From assembly GCA_964506905.1 (NCBI GenBank), contig CAZDNW010000059.1, positions 1 through 14,915 of the forward strand: a stretch of 14,915 nt of DNA, given 5' to 3'. A program made the position numbers and the translations under genes. The notes beneath the pieces are model-generated. The model did no database searches. It was not told the DNA's origin and worked only from the letters and a program-made list of their open reading frames with translations. This document shows, piece after piece, positions 5,966-14,755 of this stretch. Each line of letters opens with the position of its first letter. The first letter of the stretch is position 1. This DNA is from JALWZX01 sp964506905. Lineage in GTDB: Bacteria > Patescibacteriota > WWE3 > 2-01-FULL-39-13.

Positions 5966-8900
5966 ATGCAGGATGATTTAACTTTCGTTGGGTGGATAGA
6001 AGATATTCTTAAAACTCCAACGGAATATCCCAAAAAATCAGTTGCCTTATACTACAACTCGAAACGGAATGTACTTACAACATGGATTATAAAATCAAAT
6101 CAAGCTTTAGTGGCAAAAGATTCTGACATTGCGAAATTACTTACAATGAGTGATGATGAATTATTCGAGCTCAAAGGCGTAACAACAGTTGTAGATATTC
6201 CAAACACAGTAAAGCACCCCATTAAAACATTGACAACAATGGGCAAAAAGACCGTACAAGACATATTAAATGCCACTGAAATCACATCGGATCGAAGAGC
6301 CAAAGAAATAAGTGCACTCGTACACGGACAAACCCAAGCTACTAGTATCAGGGGATCACGTGATGTAACACAAGCGCCAGGTGGCACATTCGGTACCATA
6401 AATAAAGTATTGGGAGGCAAAGTGTATGACATGTCGAATTATGTTGAAAACATTCCGGATCCATCTTCACCATCCGGATTTAGAACAGTATCAAAAATGA
6501 CACTACGGGGAACAATTAAGTTTACCCTTAGTCCAACAGATAAACTTAATAATGAAGACCGAAAATCACTTGAAGAGTTCAAAATATTTAACGATGCCAA
6601 ATACTTAGACAAACAATACAAGCCATATGCCCAAATGGCTTCCAGCATGGAAGGATTGGCAGCATATGCCGACACTGTAGCAACTCGTGAAAGATTTCGC
6701 CGTGAAATTATTTCAGCACATAATAAAGCAATTTTATCTGAACTAGGTGTTGACTTAGACAAAATATTACCTACAAAGACAGGTAAAAAAGCCAAAGTAC
6801 AATCAAGCTACGTCGAACTACAACACAACGGGAGGTTAGTAGAGACACTAGTAAACAATAATGTTGATATCAAAACATTTTTAAGTAATTCTAGCGGTAA
6901 TTTAGACAAACGATTAAGTAAGTTGCTCGGTATCAATGTTACCAAGGAAATGGCAGGACCATTATCAAAAATTATATATGCTGAATACCTAGCAAACAAC
7001 CTAGATATGATACCTCAGGCACTAGGCGGGTTACCCCCCTCATTAGGCGGATGGTCTAAAGCATATGATAAACAAAATATACTCACCGCCCATACTGCAA
7101 AAAGCGGAGACGCACTAAAAATACAAAAAAGACAAGATGAGATGGACAAAGCACTATTAGAAGCACAATTTAGTATAGAGGCACAGTATAACAAAATTAA
7201 AAGCGAAATATATAAAAATCAGCAATTTTTGGCATATAAAAAATTGTTGAAAGCAGAAACAAAAAATACAGGTCTAGGTATTAATAGTATACCTGCGGCC
7301 CGCAAGGCAGAGCTACGAAATAAAGCAAAAGACGTAGCACAAATGTCAACCGAGAGAATTATGGCAGCCCAAACTGGGCTACGGGCTTCACACAACTTAT
7401 TCTTTGCAAGCACTACAAAGGACCTCCTCAGGGCTGTCGAAGATGGTGACTATATGAAGGTAGCCATGATTACAAGCAAATTCGCTGGCCAATTGCCATT
7501 TATAAAGGTTCCTTTCATGCCAAGCGATGCATATTTGGGACACTATCTTGACCCACTAGTAAACACAGTATTTGATACATTTAAAGTAAAAGAGATAAAG
7601 TCAACAATTGGAAAAGTAACTGGGCTAAATTTTCAAAGCGAAAGCAAAGCGTTGAGGGTTTGGGGAATTGAAAATAGAGTCGCAATCGAATGGAAAAACG
7701 GTACAGGGGCAAATACAACAGCTCATATAGCATGGATAAAAGCCAAGGACGCTGAAGGTATATTTGGAATCAATCAGAGAGGTAAATACATTACAGATTT
7801 TTCCGTATATGATGTTGTTAAAAGGTCATGGGGTGGAAACGATCTCGGTACATTAATACAAGGCACATCATTCGCCGGTTATTCTCCAAACGATTTGTTT
7901 AAAAACCCGACCCTTCTAAATAACTTCCTAAACAAATTGAACACAGAAGCTTATAATTTGGTGAATGGATTACCTGCAACAGATTTGGGGATGGCAACAT
8001 TAGCGAGAGCTCTTGGGCTAGATTCACAAGATGCACTTAATCTTTTTCAAAACCAATTATCAAAGTTTCATTCAAACGGTTCCAACTTGTTGGCGGCTTT
8101 TCTTTCACGAAGCGATATTACAAACGAGGAAATTTGGAATATATTGAATTCGTTTTACAGTTCGGGTAAATATACGCAACTCGCTGGCAATTATATTGGG
8201 CTACTTAATGCTTACAACAGAGGTGCAAATTATGTAAGAAATTTCTTTTACAAACAATTATTGTGGGGGCAATATGGTGGGAGCAATAGACTTTTGTTAT
8301 TTGCTAGGAATTCGTTGAATCCGGTTAGGGGGATTCTAGAAAGTTTTGGGATGTCGGCGGAATTGGGGATTGCCGGTAGCATTGAAAATCTATTTTTTAT
8401 GCAACAAATTTCACAATTGGCAAACTACCTCAAAACAGAATCTTTAGCAAATATATTGAGTGGTTTAAGTTCTTCATTTGGGGGAAAAATATTATCTAAA
8501 TTTGTCACAGAAAATTTGTTAAGAACAGCCGGTTATTTGTTAAGCGGTTTGTCTGGTATTCTCTCTGGTGGCATATCGTGGCTAATCACTTCATTGGGCG
8601 ACGTGGCTTGGCAATTTTTTAAGAACCTGTACAAAGGGTTAGATACAGCTGTGAAAGCTGCACTGGAATCCTTAAAAGGCACAGGAAAAGTTATATTGAA
8701 AGTGATTATTTATCCCTTAATAGGTTGTGTCGGGTGCATGCTAGTTCCAATATTTTTCATAGCCAGTGTTATCGCATACTTAAATAACGATACTTCTGCC
8801 AATGCGTTAGCTGAACCTCAAGCAAAACCCGAATTTATTAAAGTAGAAAAAACCGCACACAAGCATGGTTCACAAATTACATACAAAGTAAAAATTACCA

Positions 8901-9787
8901 ATATCACTGGCACCCAAGATTCAAATACCCAACAACACACTGTTACCATTCAATCTTTTGACGACAAAATGACTTATATTCCGGATTGTGGACAAACCCC
9001 GATTGTATACGATGACATTAAACCTGCTGATTTCCCAGGAACGACGTCAATATCTTTAAAAGAGTTTGAGGAAATGTTTATTAATCACGAATTAGAACCA
9101 AACAACTTTTTAGAACATGAGTATACGCTCAATATTCCTCCAGATGTAAAATCATTAAACGCAACATATTCAAATATTGTCGAAATAACTGTAAGCGAAG
9201 CACCAACTGTAAAAGAAGCAGAATCTGTAACCACCAACATAAATAATGGAGGGTGTATAAAATGCCCTTCTGGTTGGCCATTAACCAATTCGTTCATACT
9301 AAGCCAGGGTCCATACAGACATTCACCGTATCATGATAAGGAACATTCCCACGCATATTACAAATCGGAAGCAGTAGATTTAGCGACCAAGTTTGGTAAT
9401 CCGATTTACGCTACACACGCTGGAACCATAAGTGTTATACAGCGTTATAACGGTGACCGCACCGGATATGGAAAATATGTATTCATACACGCAAATACCG
9501 CAGGTTACAACACGATATATGCACACATGAGTGCAATTAATAGCGATCTTCAGGTTAACCAACCTATCAATAAGGGCGACTTAATTGGTTATGTAGGAAA
9601 CACAGGCAATTCTAACGGCAATCATCTACATTATGAATTCAAACCAAATACAATAGAATGTATACCAGGCAAACCATTACACATGGAAAATCTTAACGAC
9701 AGCAATTATATCGGTTCTTACATACCAGTGTCACATAATATCGACGACTGTTATGGCCCCAGTGAGTGTGAATATACTGGGCCATAA
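5966..9787 (+). CDS. Giant T4SS-associated membrane protein with C-terminal M23 peptidase domain
   Basis: 1,273 residues from the ATG at 5966 (1,281 from the less likely ATG at 5942). Residues 1-45 (with EYPKKSVALYYN) resemble the conserved start of large CPR proteins encoded next to TrbL/VirB6 genes. A long, mostly soluble, partly helical region follows to about 840, then hydrophobic segments at about 850-877 and 914-936 (GCVGCMLVPIFFIASVIAYL). After that come a β-sandwich region resembling DUF11-type repeats (about 947-1088), a C-x-x-C, and an M23 domain (about 1101-1250). M23 enzymes are zinc endopeptidases that cut peptidoglycan cross-links. Visible M23 residues are D1138, H1187 (YAHMS) and H1220-x-H1222 (HLHYEF). 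The canonical first zinc His, four residues before D1138, is Ser. The topology puts the N-terminal mass on one side of the membrane and the M23 domain outside, like a channel-associated wall hydrolase. It is the first gene of the plus-strand run. Confidence 0.8.
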   Translation: MQDDLTFVGWIEDILKTPTEYPKKSVALYYNSKRNVLTTWIIKSNQALVAKDSDIAKLLTMSDDELFELKGVTTVVDIPNTVKHPIKTLTTMGKKTVQDILNATEITSDRRAKEISALVHGQTQATSIRGSRDVTQAPGGTFGTINKVLGGKVYDMSNYVENIPDPSSPSGFRTVSKMTLRGTIKFTLSPTDKLNNEDRKSLEEFKIFNDAKYLDKQYKPYAQMASSMEGLAAYADTVATRERFRREIISAHNKAILSELGVDLDKILPTKTGKKAKVQSSYVELQHNGRLVETLVNNNVDIKTFLSNSSGNLDKRLSKLLGINVTKEMAGPLSKIIYAEYLANNLDMIPQALGGLPPSLGGWSKAYDKQNILTAHTAKSGDALKIQKRQDEMDKALLEAQFSIEAQYNKIKSEIYKNQQFLAYKKLLKAETKNTGLGINSIPAARKAELRNKAKDVAQMSTERIMAAQTGLRASHNLFFASTTKDLLRAVEDGDYMKVAMITSKFAGQLPFIKVPFMPSDAYLGHYLDPLVNTVFDTFKVKEIKSTIGKVTGLNFQSESKALRVWGIENRVAIEWKNGTGANTTAHIAWIKAKDAEGIFGINQRGKYITDFSVYDVVKRSWGGNDLGTLIQGTSFAGYSPNDLFKNPTLLNNFLNKLNTEAYNLVNGLPATDLGMATLARALGLDSQDALNLFQNQLSKFHSNGSNLLAAFLSRSDITNEEIWNILNSFYSSGKYTQLAGNYIGLLNAYNRGANYVRNFFYKQLLWGQYGGSNRLLLFARNSLNPVRGILESFGMSAELGIAGSIENLFFMQQISQLANYLKTESLANILSGLSSSFGGKILSKFVTENLLRTAGYLLSGLSGILSGGISWLITSLGDVAWQFFKNLYKGLDTAVKAALESLKGTGKVILKVIIYPLIGCVGCMLVPIFFIASVIAYLNNDTSANALAEPQAKPEFIKVEKTAHKHGSQITYKVKITNITGTQDSNTQQHTVTIQSFDDKMTYIPDCGQTPIVYDDIKPADFPGTTSISLKEFEEMFINHELEPNNFLEHEYTLNIPPDVKSLNATYSNIVEITVSEAPTVKEAESVTTNINNGGCIKCPSGWPLTNSFILSQGPYRHSPYHDKEHSHAYYKSEAVDLATKFGNPIYATHAGTISVIQRYNGDRTGYGKYVFIHANTAGYNTIYAHMSAINSDLQVNQPINKGDLIGYVGNTGNSNGNHLHYEFKPNTIECIPGKPLHMENLNDSNYIGSYIPVSHNIDDCYGPSECEYTGP

Positions 9788-9789
9788 TA

Positions 9790-9795
9790 TATAAT
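9790..9795 (+). promoter_or_regulatory. Possible internal -10 element before the single-pass exported protein gene
   Basis: A perfect TATAAT starts 3 bases after the stop of the M23-domain gene and ends 8 bases before the ATG at 9804, the same spacing as at the two divergent promoters. No good -35 box is seen 16-18 bases upstream and the sequence is AT-rich, so it may be chance. If real, it would give a leaderless internal transcript for the last two genes of the run. Confidence 0.35.
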
Positions 9796-9803
9796 ACAAC
9801 ATA

Positions 9804-10835
9804 ATGCTTATGAAATTAACAAAAATAAAGATTAAAAAAATATTAAGTTTTTTACTTTTAGGTATAGTAATAATCTATATTGTGTATTATGTATATACCT
9901 TATATGCGCAAAACCACCGAAAGCGGGAAACACCACATAGCATTAGCCAAGTTGATAAAACGTATATTCACGACAACATACAACCGATTCCAACGATAAC
10001 AAACATAAATACAGGTACAATCAATGTAGCTCCAACATTCTATATCGAAGATCTCCCAACAAGTTTACCAGGTTATGCCTATACAAAGTTTGATATTAAT
10101 CAACAATATATAAATGATATATTTACAACGTTTAACTTGACGAAACTACTAGAAAATACTGACTACCCATATAGATCAATCATTGGTACGCACAATGATT
10201 ATTCCATAACAATCGATATAGATGGAAACAGTATCTTGTATCAAAAAGACAACGGTCCATACTTCATTTATAAAAATTTTTCTGAAAATACACCAAACGA
10301 TATTATAAATGCTGTAGACATACTCAAAATCCCGAAACGCCTCGGAATACCCATTAGTAAATATCAACAAGCTGGGTTTCAGTTATACGATTTTAATAGC
10401 ACAGAACCTATTCAAGTCCAAAATATAGAACAAGCAAATGTAATAAAATACTCTTTTGTAGCCAAATTAAACGGCTATCCAGTAATCGACAAGCCAACAG
10501 ATATTAGTTCTAACTCAATTGATATTTATGTAGACGCCAAACACGAAACCATTAAGGTATTTGCGAATTTTATAGGAACTGTTTCAAAAACTAGTAATTA
10601 TAAACTAAAAAATATAACCGAAATCACTAATGACATACAGGCAGGAAAAGCAAACTTAATAAGTGGTACTTTCCCAATTGGTGAAGATTTGAAATACACA
10701 TCTATAGAACACGGATATATAGCCTACTACGCCAATGACACAAAACTAGTTCCTGTACTTGTATTGGTTGGTAATAGTTATACAGTATATAATAACCATG
10801 GCAAAGGATATGCAGTATTAGATGTTATAAAATAA
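9804..10835 (+). CDS. Single-pass exported protein of unknown function in the T4SS-like operon
   Basis: 343 residues. A Lys-rich N-terminus (KLTKIKIKK) precedes one helix at about 13-34; the rest is predicted extracytoplasmic, mixed α/β and without Cys. Residues about 70-343 contain alternating strands such as YSITIDIDGNSILYQ and SIDIYVDAKHETIKVF, and near the end EHGYIAYYAND before LVPVLVLVGN. This layout loosely recalls the paired α/β modules of YycH/YycI-type or PepSY-like exported proteins, but I cannot claim a family match. The start is placed at the first ATG because TATAAT lies 8 bases upstream; a second ATG is at 9810. It lies 16 bases after the M23-domain gene, and its stop is separated by one base from the next ATG. 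Cotranscription suggests a role in the same envelope assembly, which is inference. Confidence 0.72.
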   Translation: MLMKLTKIKIKKILSFLLLGIVIIYIVYYVYTLYAQNHRKRETPHSISQVDKTYIHDNIQPIPTITNINTGTINVAPTFYIEDLPTSLPGYAYTKFDINQQYINDIFTTFNLTKLLENTDYPYRSIIGTHNDYSITIDIDGNSILYQKDNGPYFIYKNFSENTPNDIINAVDILKIPKRLGIPISKYQQAGFQLYDFNSTEPIQVQNIEQANVIKYSFVAKLNGYPVIDKPTDISSNSIDIYVDAKHETIKVFANFIGTVSKTSNYKLKNITEITNDIQAGKANLISGTFPIGEDLKYTSIEHGYIAYYANDTKLVPVLVLVGNSYTVYNNHGKGYAVLDVIK

Positions 10836-10836
10836 T

Positions 10837-13800
10837 ATGGAAATCAAAAAATTGTATCGCTATATCTTATCAATAATCATAGGCATAGGCCTAATTCTGA
10901 TGTTGAATGCACCAACTATGGCGGGAATGCCAAACCGGGTTGGTATAAATATTGGAGATCATTTTAGTGAAATAGACGCGGCAGCGAGTATAGTAGGACA
11001 AGGTGGTTGGATAGTTGTTATGGCTCAACCAGGTGATTGTAAGACTCTTATTCCTGAGTTCTTTAAGAATCATCCAGAGATTAATTTCATCATTAGAGGG
11101 CATTATCCTGATACTGAACTCACACCTGGTTTAGCAAAAACATGGGCAAATACTTTAGCAAACATGGATACAAATGGGAAAAAAATATACTTTTATCCCA
11201 TAAATGAACCTCGAACAGAAGGTATACCCGACTCAACAGTCATCGAATATGTTCGAGTTTTACGAAATGAATTACAATCGATTGGCGCACTCCACAACAA
11301 AGTTATATTATTATCGCCAGCCATCAACGTAACACATGGTGGAGGAGCTGGAAACCAAGCCTACTTTAACAGGTTAGGTGGTAGCGCATTCTTTTCACAA
11401 TTTGACGGTATCGCGTTGAATATTTATGATTATCAAACACAATGTTCCCCAGCTACACCGTTTTGTGCATCACCACCAACAACACCAAACACAGTCGTAT
11501 CTCAAATGGGGTTATCGCCATCAACCCCCATCTATTTGACAGAAAGCGGTGTTGTAAACAATGGACAAAATTACGTAATGTACTATGATAACCAGCTTTC
11601 TGCTTATTTTGATGCTGGGCACTCAAAATGGGGCGATCAGGTCAAAATGGCTGCCGTATTTTCATACGACCCAGTACCAATCGCACAATCACCAAGTTGG
11701 AGCATCTATGGTACACAAACAGCAGGTCTGTTCTCAGGAAAATTACAATCTATATATGATCATCCTTTACCACCTAATATCGAAAATTTCAGTTTAAGTC
11801 ATTATCAAAATGTAATACTTCCAATACAAAAATTAGAAACCAAGCAGTATAAACTTGGCGAAGATGCACCGTGTTGTGTCACTTTTGTAGAACCTGACGG
11901 TACAACATATTGTCGAGTAACCCCCAAAAAAATAGACGCGTGCTCGGGCCCTTTATTTGGAGAAGAAGTAACTTACCGTGGTGAAGTAGTTGGCCCATGG
12001 ATACTCAAAGGGAAAGACCTAGATTTTTCTAAACTTCCTACGGCAACTTCAAATCCTGGCACATCTGGTACTGTAAACTTCACAACACAATTTGTAATTC
12101 AGCCAGGTGGGCACTATCAACATGACAGGTTTTTGGCTTTTACTTTAACGGAAATCGGTAACATAAACCGGTCCGCAGATTCATTTGTAGACACAATCGT
12201 ACAACAATATCCATATAGAGCACCACCAATTACAAGATTTGCAATACCAAGTGGCGACAACGGTGTTATCAATCAGGAACCGAGATATAATATAGCACGC
12301 CAGGCAATTACACCAAAAAGCTATGAAACATGGTCAGATGCTATACGTAGACGGTTTTCAAACAATCAAACCGAGATTGGAACAAAAGCGACAACAATTG
12401 CCACCACATTTCTCGGATGTTTGCAAAAAAAAGAAGATAAAGATGCTGTTGGTATGCTATTCCCTCTTCGAGGACAAATTGAATTAATTACACCACCCGA
12501 TATCGAAACATTGGAAATTGCCTCTATAGATGAAACAAAATCTTTAGCAGTCCCGCCTTGTACCAATGGATTCTGTCACCCAGTTCATAGATTTGAACAC
12601 CCCGAACAGTACAATGACTTTTCAAATGCCCTTTTAGATAATAGCAATAGAACACACTTATCTACAACTAACAACACGAGCAGTTCACGAAAACCAGAAT
12701 TAGTGCAATTTAACGATCATTTATCTGAACAATTAGCAACGAAATCACAGAACATCAAAGAAAATAGTACAAAGACGTTGGATATTTTTAATCCACAAGT
12801 GTCAAACGCTGCCAATGTTGGAGATATTGAAACAACCACTTGCGATATACCACCAGCTCAAATTGGATTATTTACCATTCCAGACGAAATTAGCCCAAAT
12901 GGCCACTTTAAAGTTAGTTATGTAATTAAGGGAATATGCACCGGTTTCTGTACATTAGGCGATGTTTCTTTTGTCGTTAACGGCGTGGAAATTATTTTAC
13001 CTTGGGCCGGTGGCGATACATGCACAAAAAACTTTACACTCATGCCCGGATACGGTGGAGCACCAGGTTTACCTGATTTACAACCTGGCGGAACGGTAAC
13101 ATTGAATGTACATATGCGAGGGTCTCCCCGCGGAACACCACCACCAACATGCGGAAATGTATGCCCACAAAGTTACGATTTTGCATGTACCATCTCGTCA
13201 GTTAAAAACCCGAATGGCCCTGGATATGTGGCTGAGTCCTCTTGTAAAATCCCACCACCACCACCACCAAACTGTACTAAATGTGAAACCTGGGCACCGC
13301 CTTATTTGTGTAGCCAAATTCAGGCTAAAAACCTAACAACAGAACCAAGATGCCCAAAGGGCGAGTGCAAAACCGATACTAGCCAAATAGCCGAATCTTG
13401 CATTTGGAAGCTAATACATAGCAAAATAATTGGTGACGAAAACGAAATACAAAAAGGCAACGAAAACCTTATCACAAACGCTGACATTCAAAACCTAAAT
13501 CAAATGGTTTATGCGTATGTGAATAACAACTCCAATGGAGCGGTATTAGGAGATGTTGACGGACAAGACAACACATCAGACAACGAAGATGCCAACGGCA
13601 ACTCGGATGTTAACAACCCAAACGACGAAGACAGTTTTATAGAACAACTGTTCAAGTGTTTACCACACAAGACCGAATATGTTTTTTATGTAGCACCGAC
13701 AGGTGGTTTTATTGCCGATCTTAATCAACATAGAACACAAGACATGTCCATTAGTGACGCACTATATAAGATTCCAAATGTAAATGATAACGTTTTCGCA

Positions 13801-14034
13801 CCCGAGCCTTCTAAAGCAAAAATTTATTTAAAACTAGATACCTCAAAACTACAGGATTTTCAGTTAGCAAAAGGTAGTCCGGTTGAGTTCCCAATGAATG
13901 TTGAATACACAGACCATGTCACTCAAGTACGTAAGTACTGCAATAGATTATATGCACTGTATTATCCACAATCACACGGCTTTACTATAACAGATCCTAA
14001 AATCACTGAATTGTGTAACCCAGTAATGAAATGA
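10837..14034 (+). CDS. Secreted clan GH-A glycosidase-like protein with Ig-like and Cys-rich regions
   Basis: 1,065 residues. A signal peptide spans about 5-29 (cleavage near PTMA-G). Residues ~32-310 look like a TIM barrel of clan GH-A: YPINEPR contains N123-E124-P125 (the usual acid/base site at the end of strand 4) and YLTESGV contains E236 (the usual nucleophile position on strand 7). The two glutamates are 112 residues apart, normal for this clan. The rest is extracellular: a region of unknown fold (about 315-665), an Ig/CARDB-like β-sandwich (about 673-770), a six-proline run (806-811), a Cys-rich segment (CTKCETWAPPYLC), an Asp/Asn-rich linker (about 905-935) and a C-terminal domain. 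There is no second transmembrane helix. It is the last gene of the run, and translation is probably coupled to the previous gene. The stop is TGA followed in frame by TAA. The substrate is unknown; it may instead be a non-enzymatic glycan binder. Confidence 0.75.
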   Translation: MEIKKLYRYILSIIIGIGLILMLNAPTMAGMPNRVGINIGDHFSEIDAAASIVGQGGWIVVMAQPGDCKTLIPEFFKNHPEINFIIRGHYPDTELTPGLAKTWANTLANMDTNGKKIYFYPINEPRTEGIPDSTVIEYVRVLRNELQSIGALHNKVILLSPAINVTHGGGAGNQAYFNRLGGSAFFSQFDGIALNIYDYQTQCSPATPFCASPPTTPNTVVSQMGLSPSTPIYLTESGVVNNGQNYVMYYDNQLSAYFDAGHSKWGDQVKMAAVFSYDPVPIAQSPSWSIYGTQTAGLFSGKLQSIYDHPLPPNIENFSLSHYQNVILPIQKLETKQYKLGEDAPCCVTFVEPDGTTYCRVTPKKIDACSGPLFGEEVTYRGEVVGPWILKGKDLDFSKLPTATSNPGTSGTVNFTTQFVIQPGGHYQHDRFLAFTLTEIGNINRSADSFVDTIVQQYPYRAPPITRFAIPSGDNGVINQEPRYNIARQAITPKSYETWSDAIRRRFSNNQTEIGTKATTIATTFLGCLQKKEDKDAVGMLFPLRGQIELITPPDIETLEIASIDETKSLAVPPCTNGFCHPVHRFEHPEQYNDFSNALLDNSNRTHLSTTNNTSSSRKPELVQFNDHLSEQLATKSQNIKENSTKTLDIFNPQVSNAANVGDIETTTCDIPPAQIGLFTIPDEISPNGHFKVSYVIKGICTGFCTLGDVSFVVNGVEIILPWAGGDTCTKNFTLMPGYGGAPGLPDLQPGGTVTLNVHMRGSPRGTPPPTCGNVCPQSYDFACTISSVKNPNGPGYVAESSCKIPPPPPPNCTKCETWAPPYLCSQIQAKNLTTEPRCPKGECKTDTSQIAESCIWKLIHSKIIGDENEIQKGNENLITNADIQNLNQMVYAYVNNNSNGAVLGDVDGQDNTSDNEDANGNSDVNNPNDEDSFIEQLFKCLPHKTEYVFYVAPTGGFIADLNQHRTQDMSISDALYKIPNVNDNVFAPEPSKAKIYLKLDTSKLQDFQLAKGSPVEFPMNVEYTDHVTQVRKYCNRLYALYYPQSHGFTITDPKITELCNPVMK

Positions 14035-14051
14035 TAAACACCACTGCAACC

Positions 14052-14744
14052 TCAAACCCTATACCCCAAACTAATCTTTTTCATAGGATAATTCTTAAAG
14101 ATATCAAATACCCACAAATTTTTATGCATTAATTTTTCATAACCACCGTTTGTATATAAAGGTTTAACATTTATTAGTTTATAAGCTTGTTTTATATTTT
14201 TATTATCTATTAAATTCGCTAAATCGATTTCATTTACATATTTCACACTATACTTTTTATCAATTCGTTTTAGAAACGCTAGTGCATTTACTTTAATTGT
14301 AAATAGTCGCGGGAATTCTTCTTTTTGAATTATCATAATATTCATTTTTTTGTTGATTACTTCACCATTTTGTTCATCAACTTGAAAACAGTTATCTATA
14401 GAACATATATCTACACAAATCGCTGTAATAGCACCGTTGCCATTATATATACCAAAGTCTCTTTTTGCATTGAATATCATTGCTCTTATTTTTTTTGTTT
14501 TTTCTATTTTTGTTTGAACAGATTCTTTTATGTCTTTACAATTTAGGCCTATGTATTCCTCATAATTTTGTATTTTATTTTGAAAAATCAGCGATTTTAC
14601 TGCGGCATAATAATCATCATCGGTTATTCTTACTGGATTATCCAACAATAAGATATCTTTTAGCTCATCTGTTCTTATTAAATTTATATTTAATTCCTTA
14701 CAACTTAATGTTTTTAATATCGCGTTTTCTATTATGGATTGCAT
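14052..14744 (-). CDS. Hypothetical protein, 230 residues, downstream of an RNase HI-like gene
   Basis: The sequence is not recognised. It is soluble, with no signal peptide or membrane segment, rich in Lys, Ile and Asn, and has Cys at several positions, including CVDICSIDNC (about 109-118). The first ~70 residues (from TDELKDIL to NKIQNYEEYIG) could be read as a winged helix, but this is weak. The C-terminus contains NLWVFDIFKNYPM. The start lies 11 bases after the stop of the RNase HI-like gene on the same strand, so the two are probably cotranscribed. It ends 17 bases from the convergent glycosidase-like gene. Its base composition (A/T-rich third positions, e.g. TTT, AAA, ATT) differs from the C/A-rich coding strand of the neighbouring plus-strand operon. 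Confidence 0.6.
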   Translation of the reverse strand: MQSIIENAILKTLSCKELNINLIRTDELKDILLLDNPVRITDDDYYAAVKSLIFQNKIQNYEEYIGLNCKDIKESVQTKIEKTKKIRAMIFNAKRDFGIYNGNGAITAICVDICSIDNCFQVDEQNGEVINKKMNIMIIQKEEFPRLFTIKVNALAFLKRIDKKYSVKYVNEIDLANLIDNKNIKQAYKLINVKPLYTNGGYEKLMHKNLWVFDIFKNYPMKKISLGYRV

Positions 14745-14755
14745 AATGTTAGTAT

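Noticed and set aside
13246..13275. CCA repeat run as a microsatellite or CRISPR-like repeat
   Set aside because: It is six in-frame proline codons in a linker of the glycosidase-like protein, with no spacers.
14032..14054. UGA recoding to glycine (Gracilibacteria/Absconditabacteria code)
   Set aside because: TGA ends two genes and does not occur inside the long frames. In the glycosidase-like gene TAA follows TGA at once. Standard stop use is the simpler reading.
14480..14746. 88-codon Phe/Leu-rich plus-strand frame resembling a membrane protein
   Set aside because: It is antisense to the 230-residue gene; the hydrophobic look comes from reversed Lys/Asn/Glu codons.
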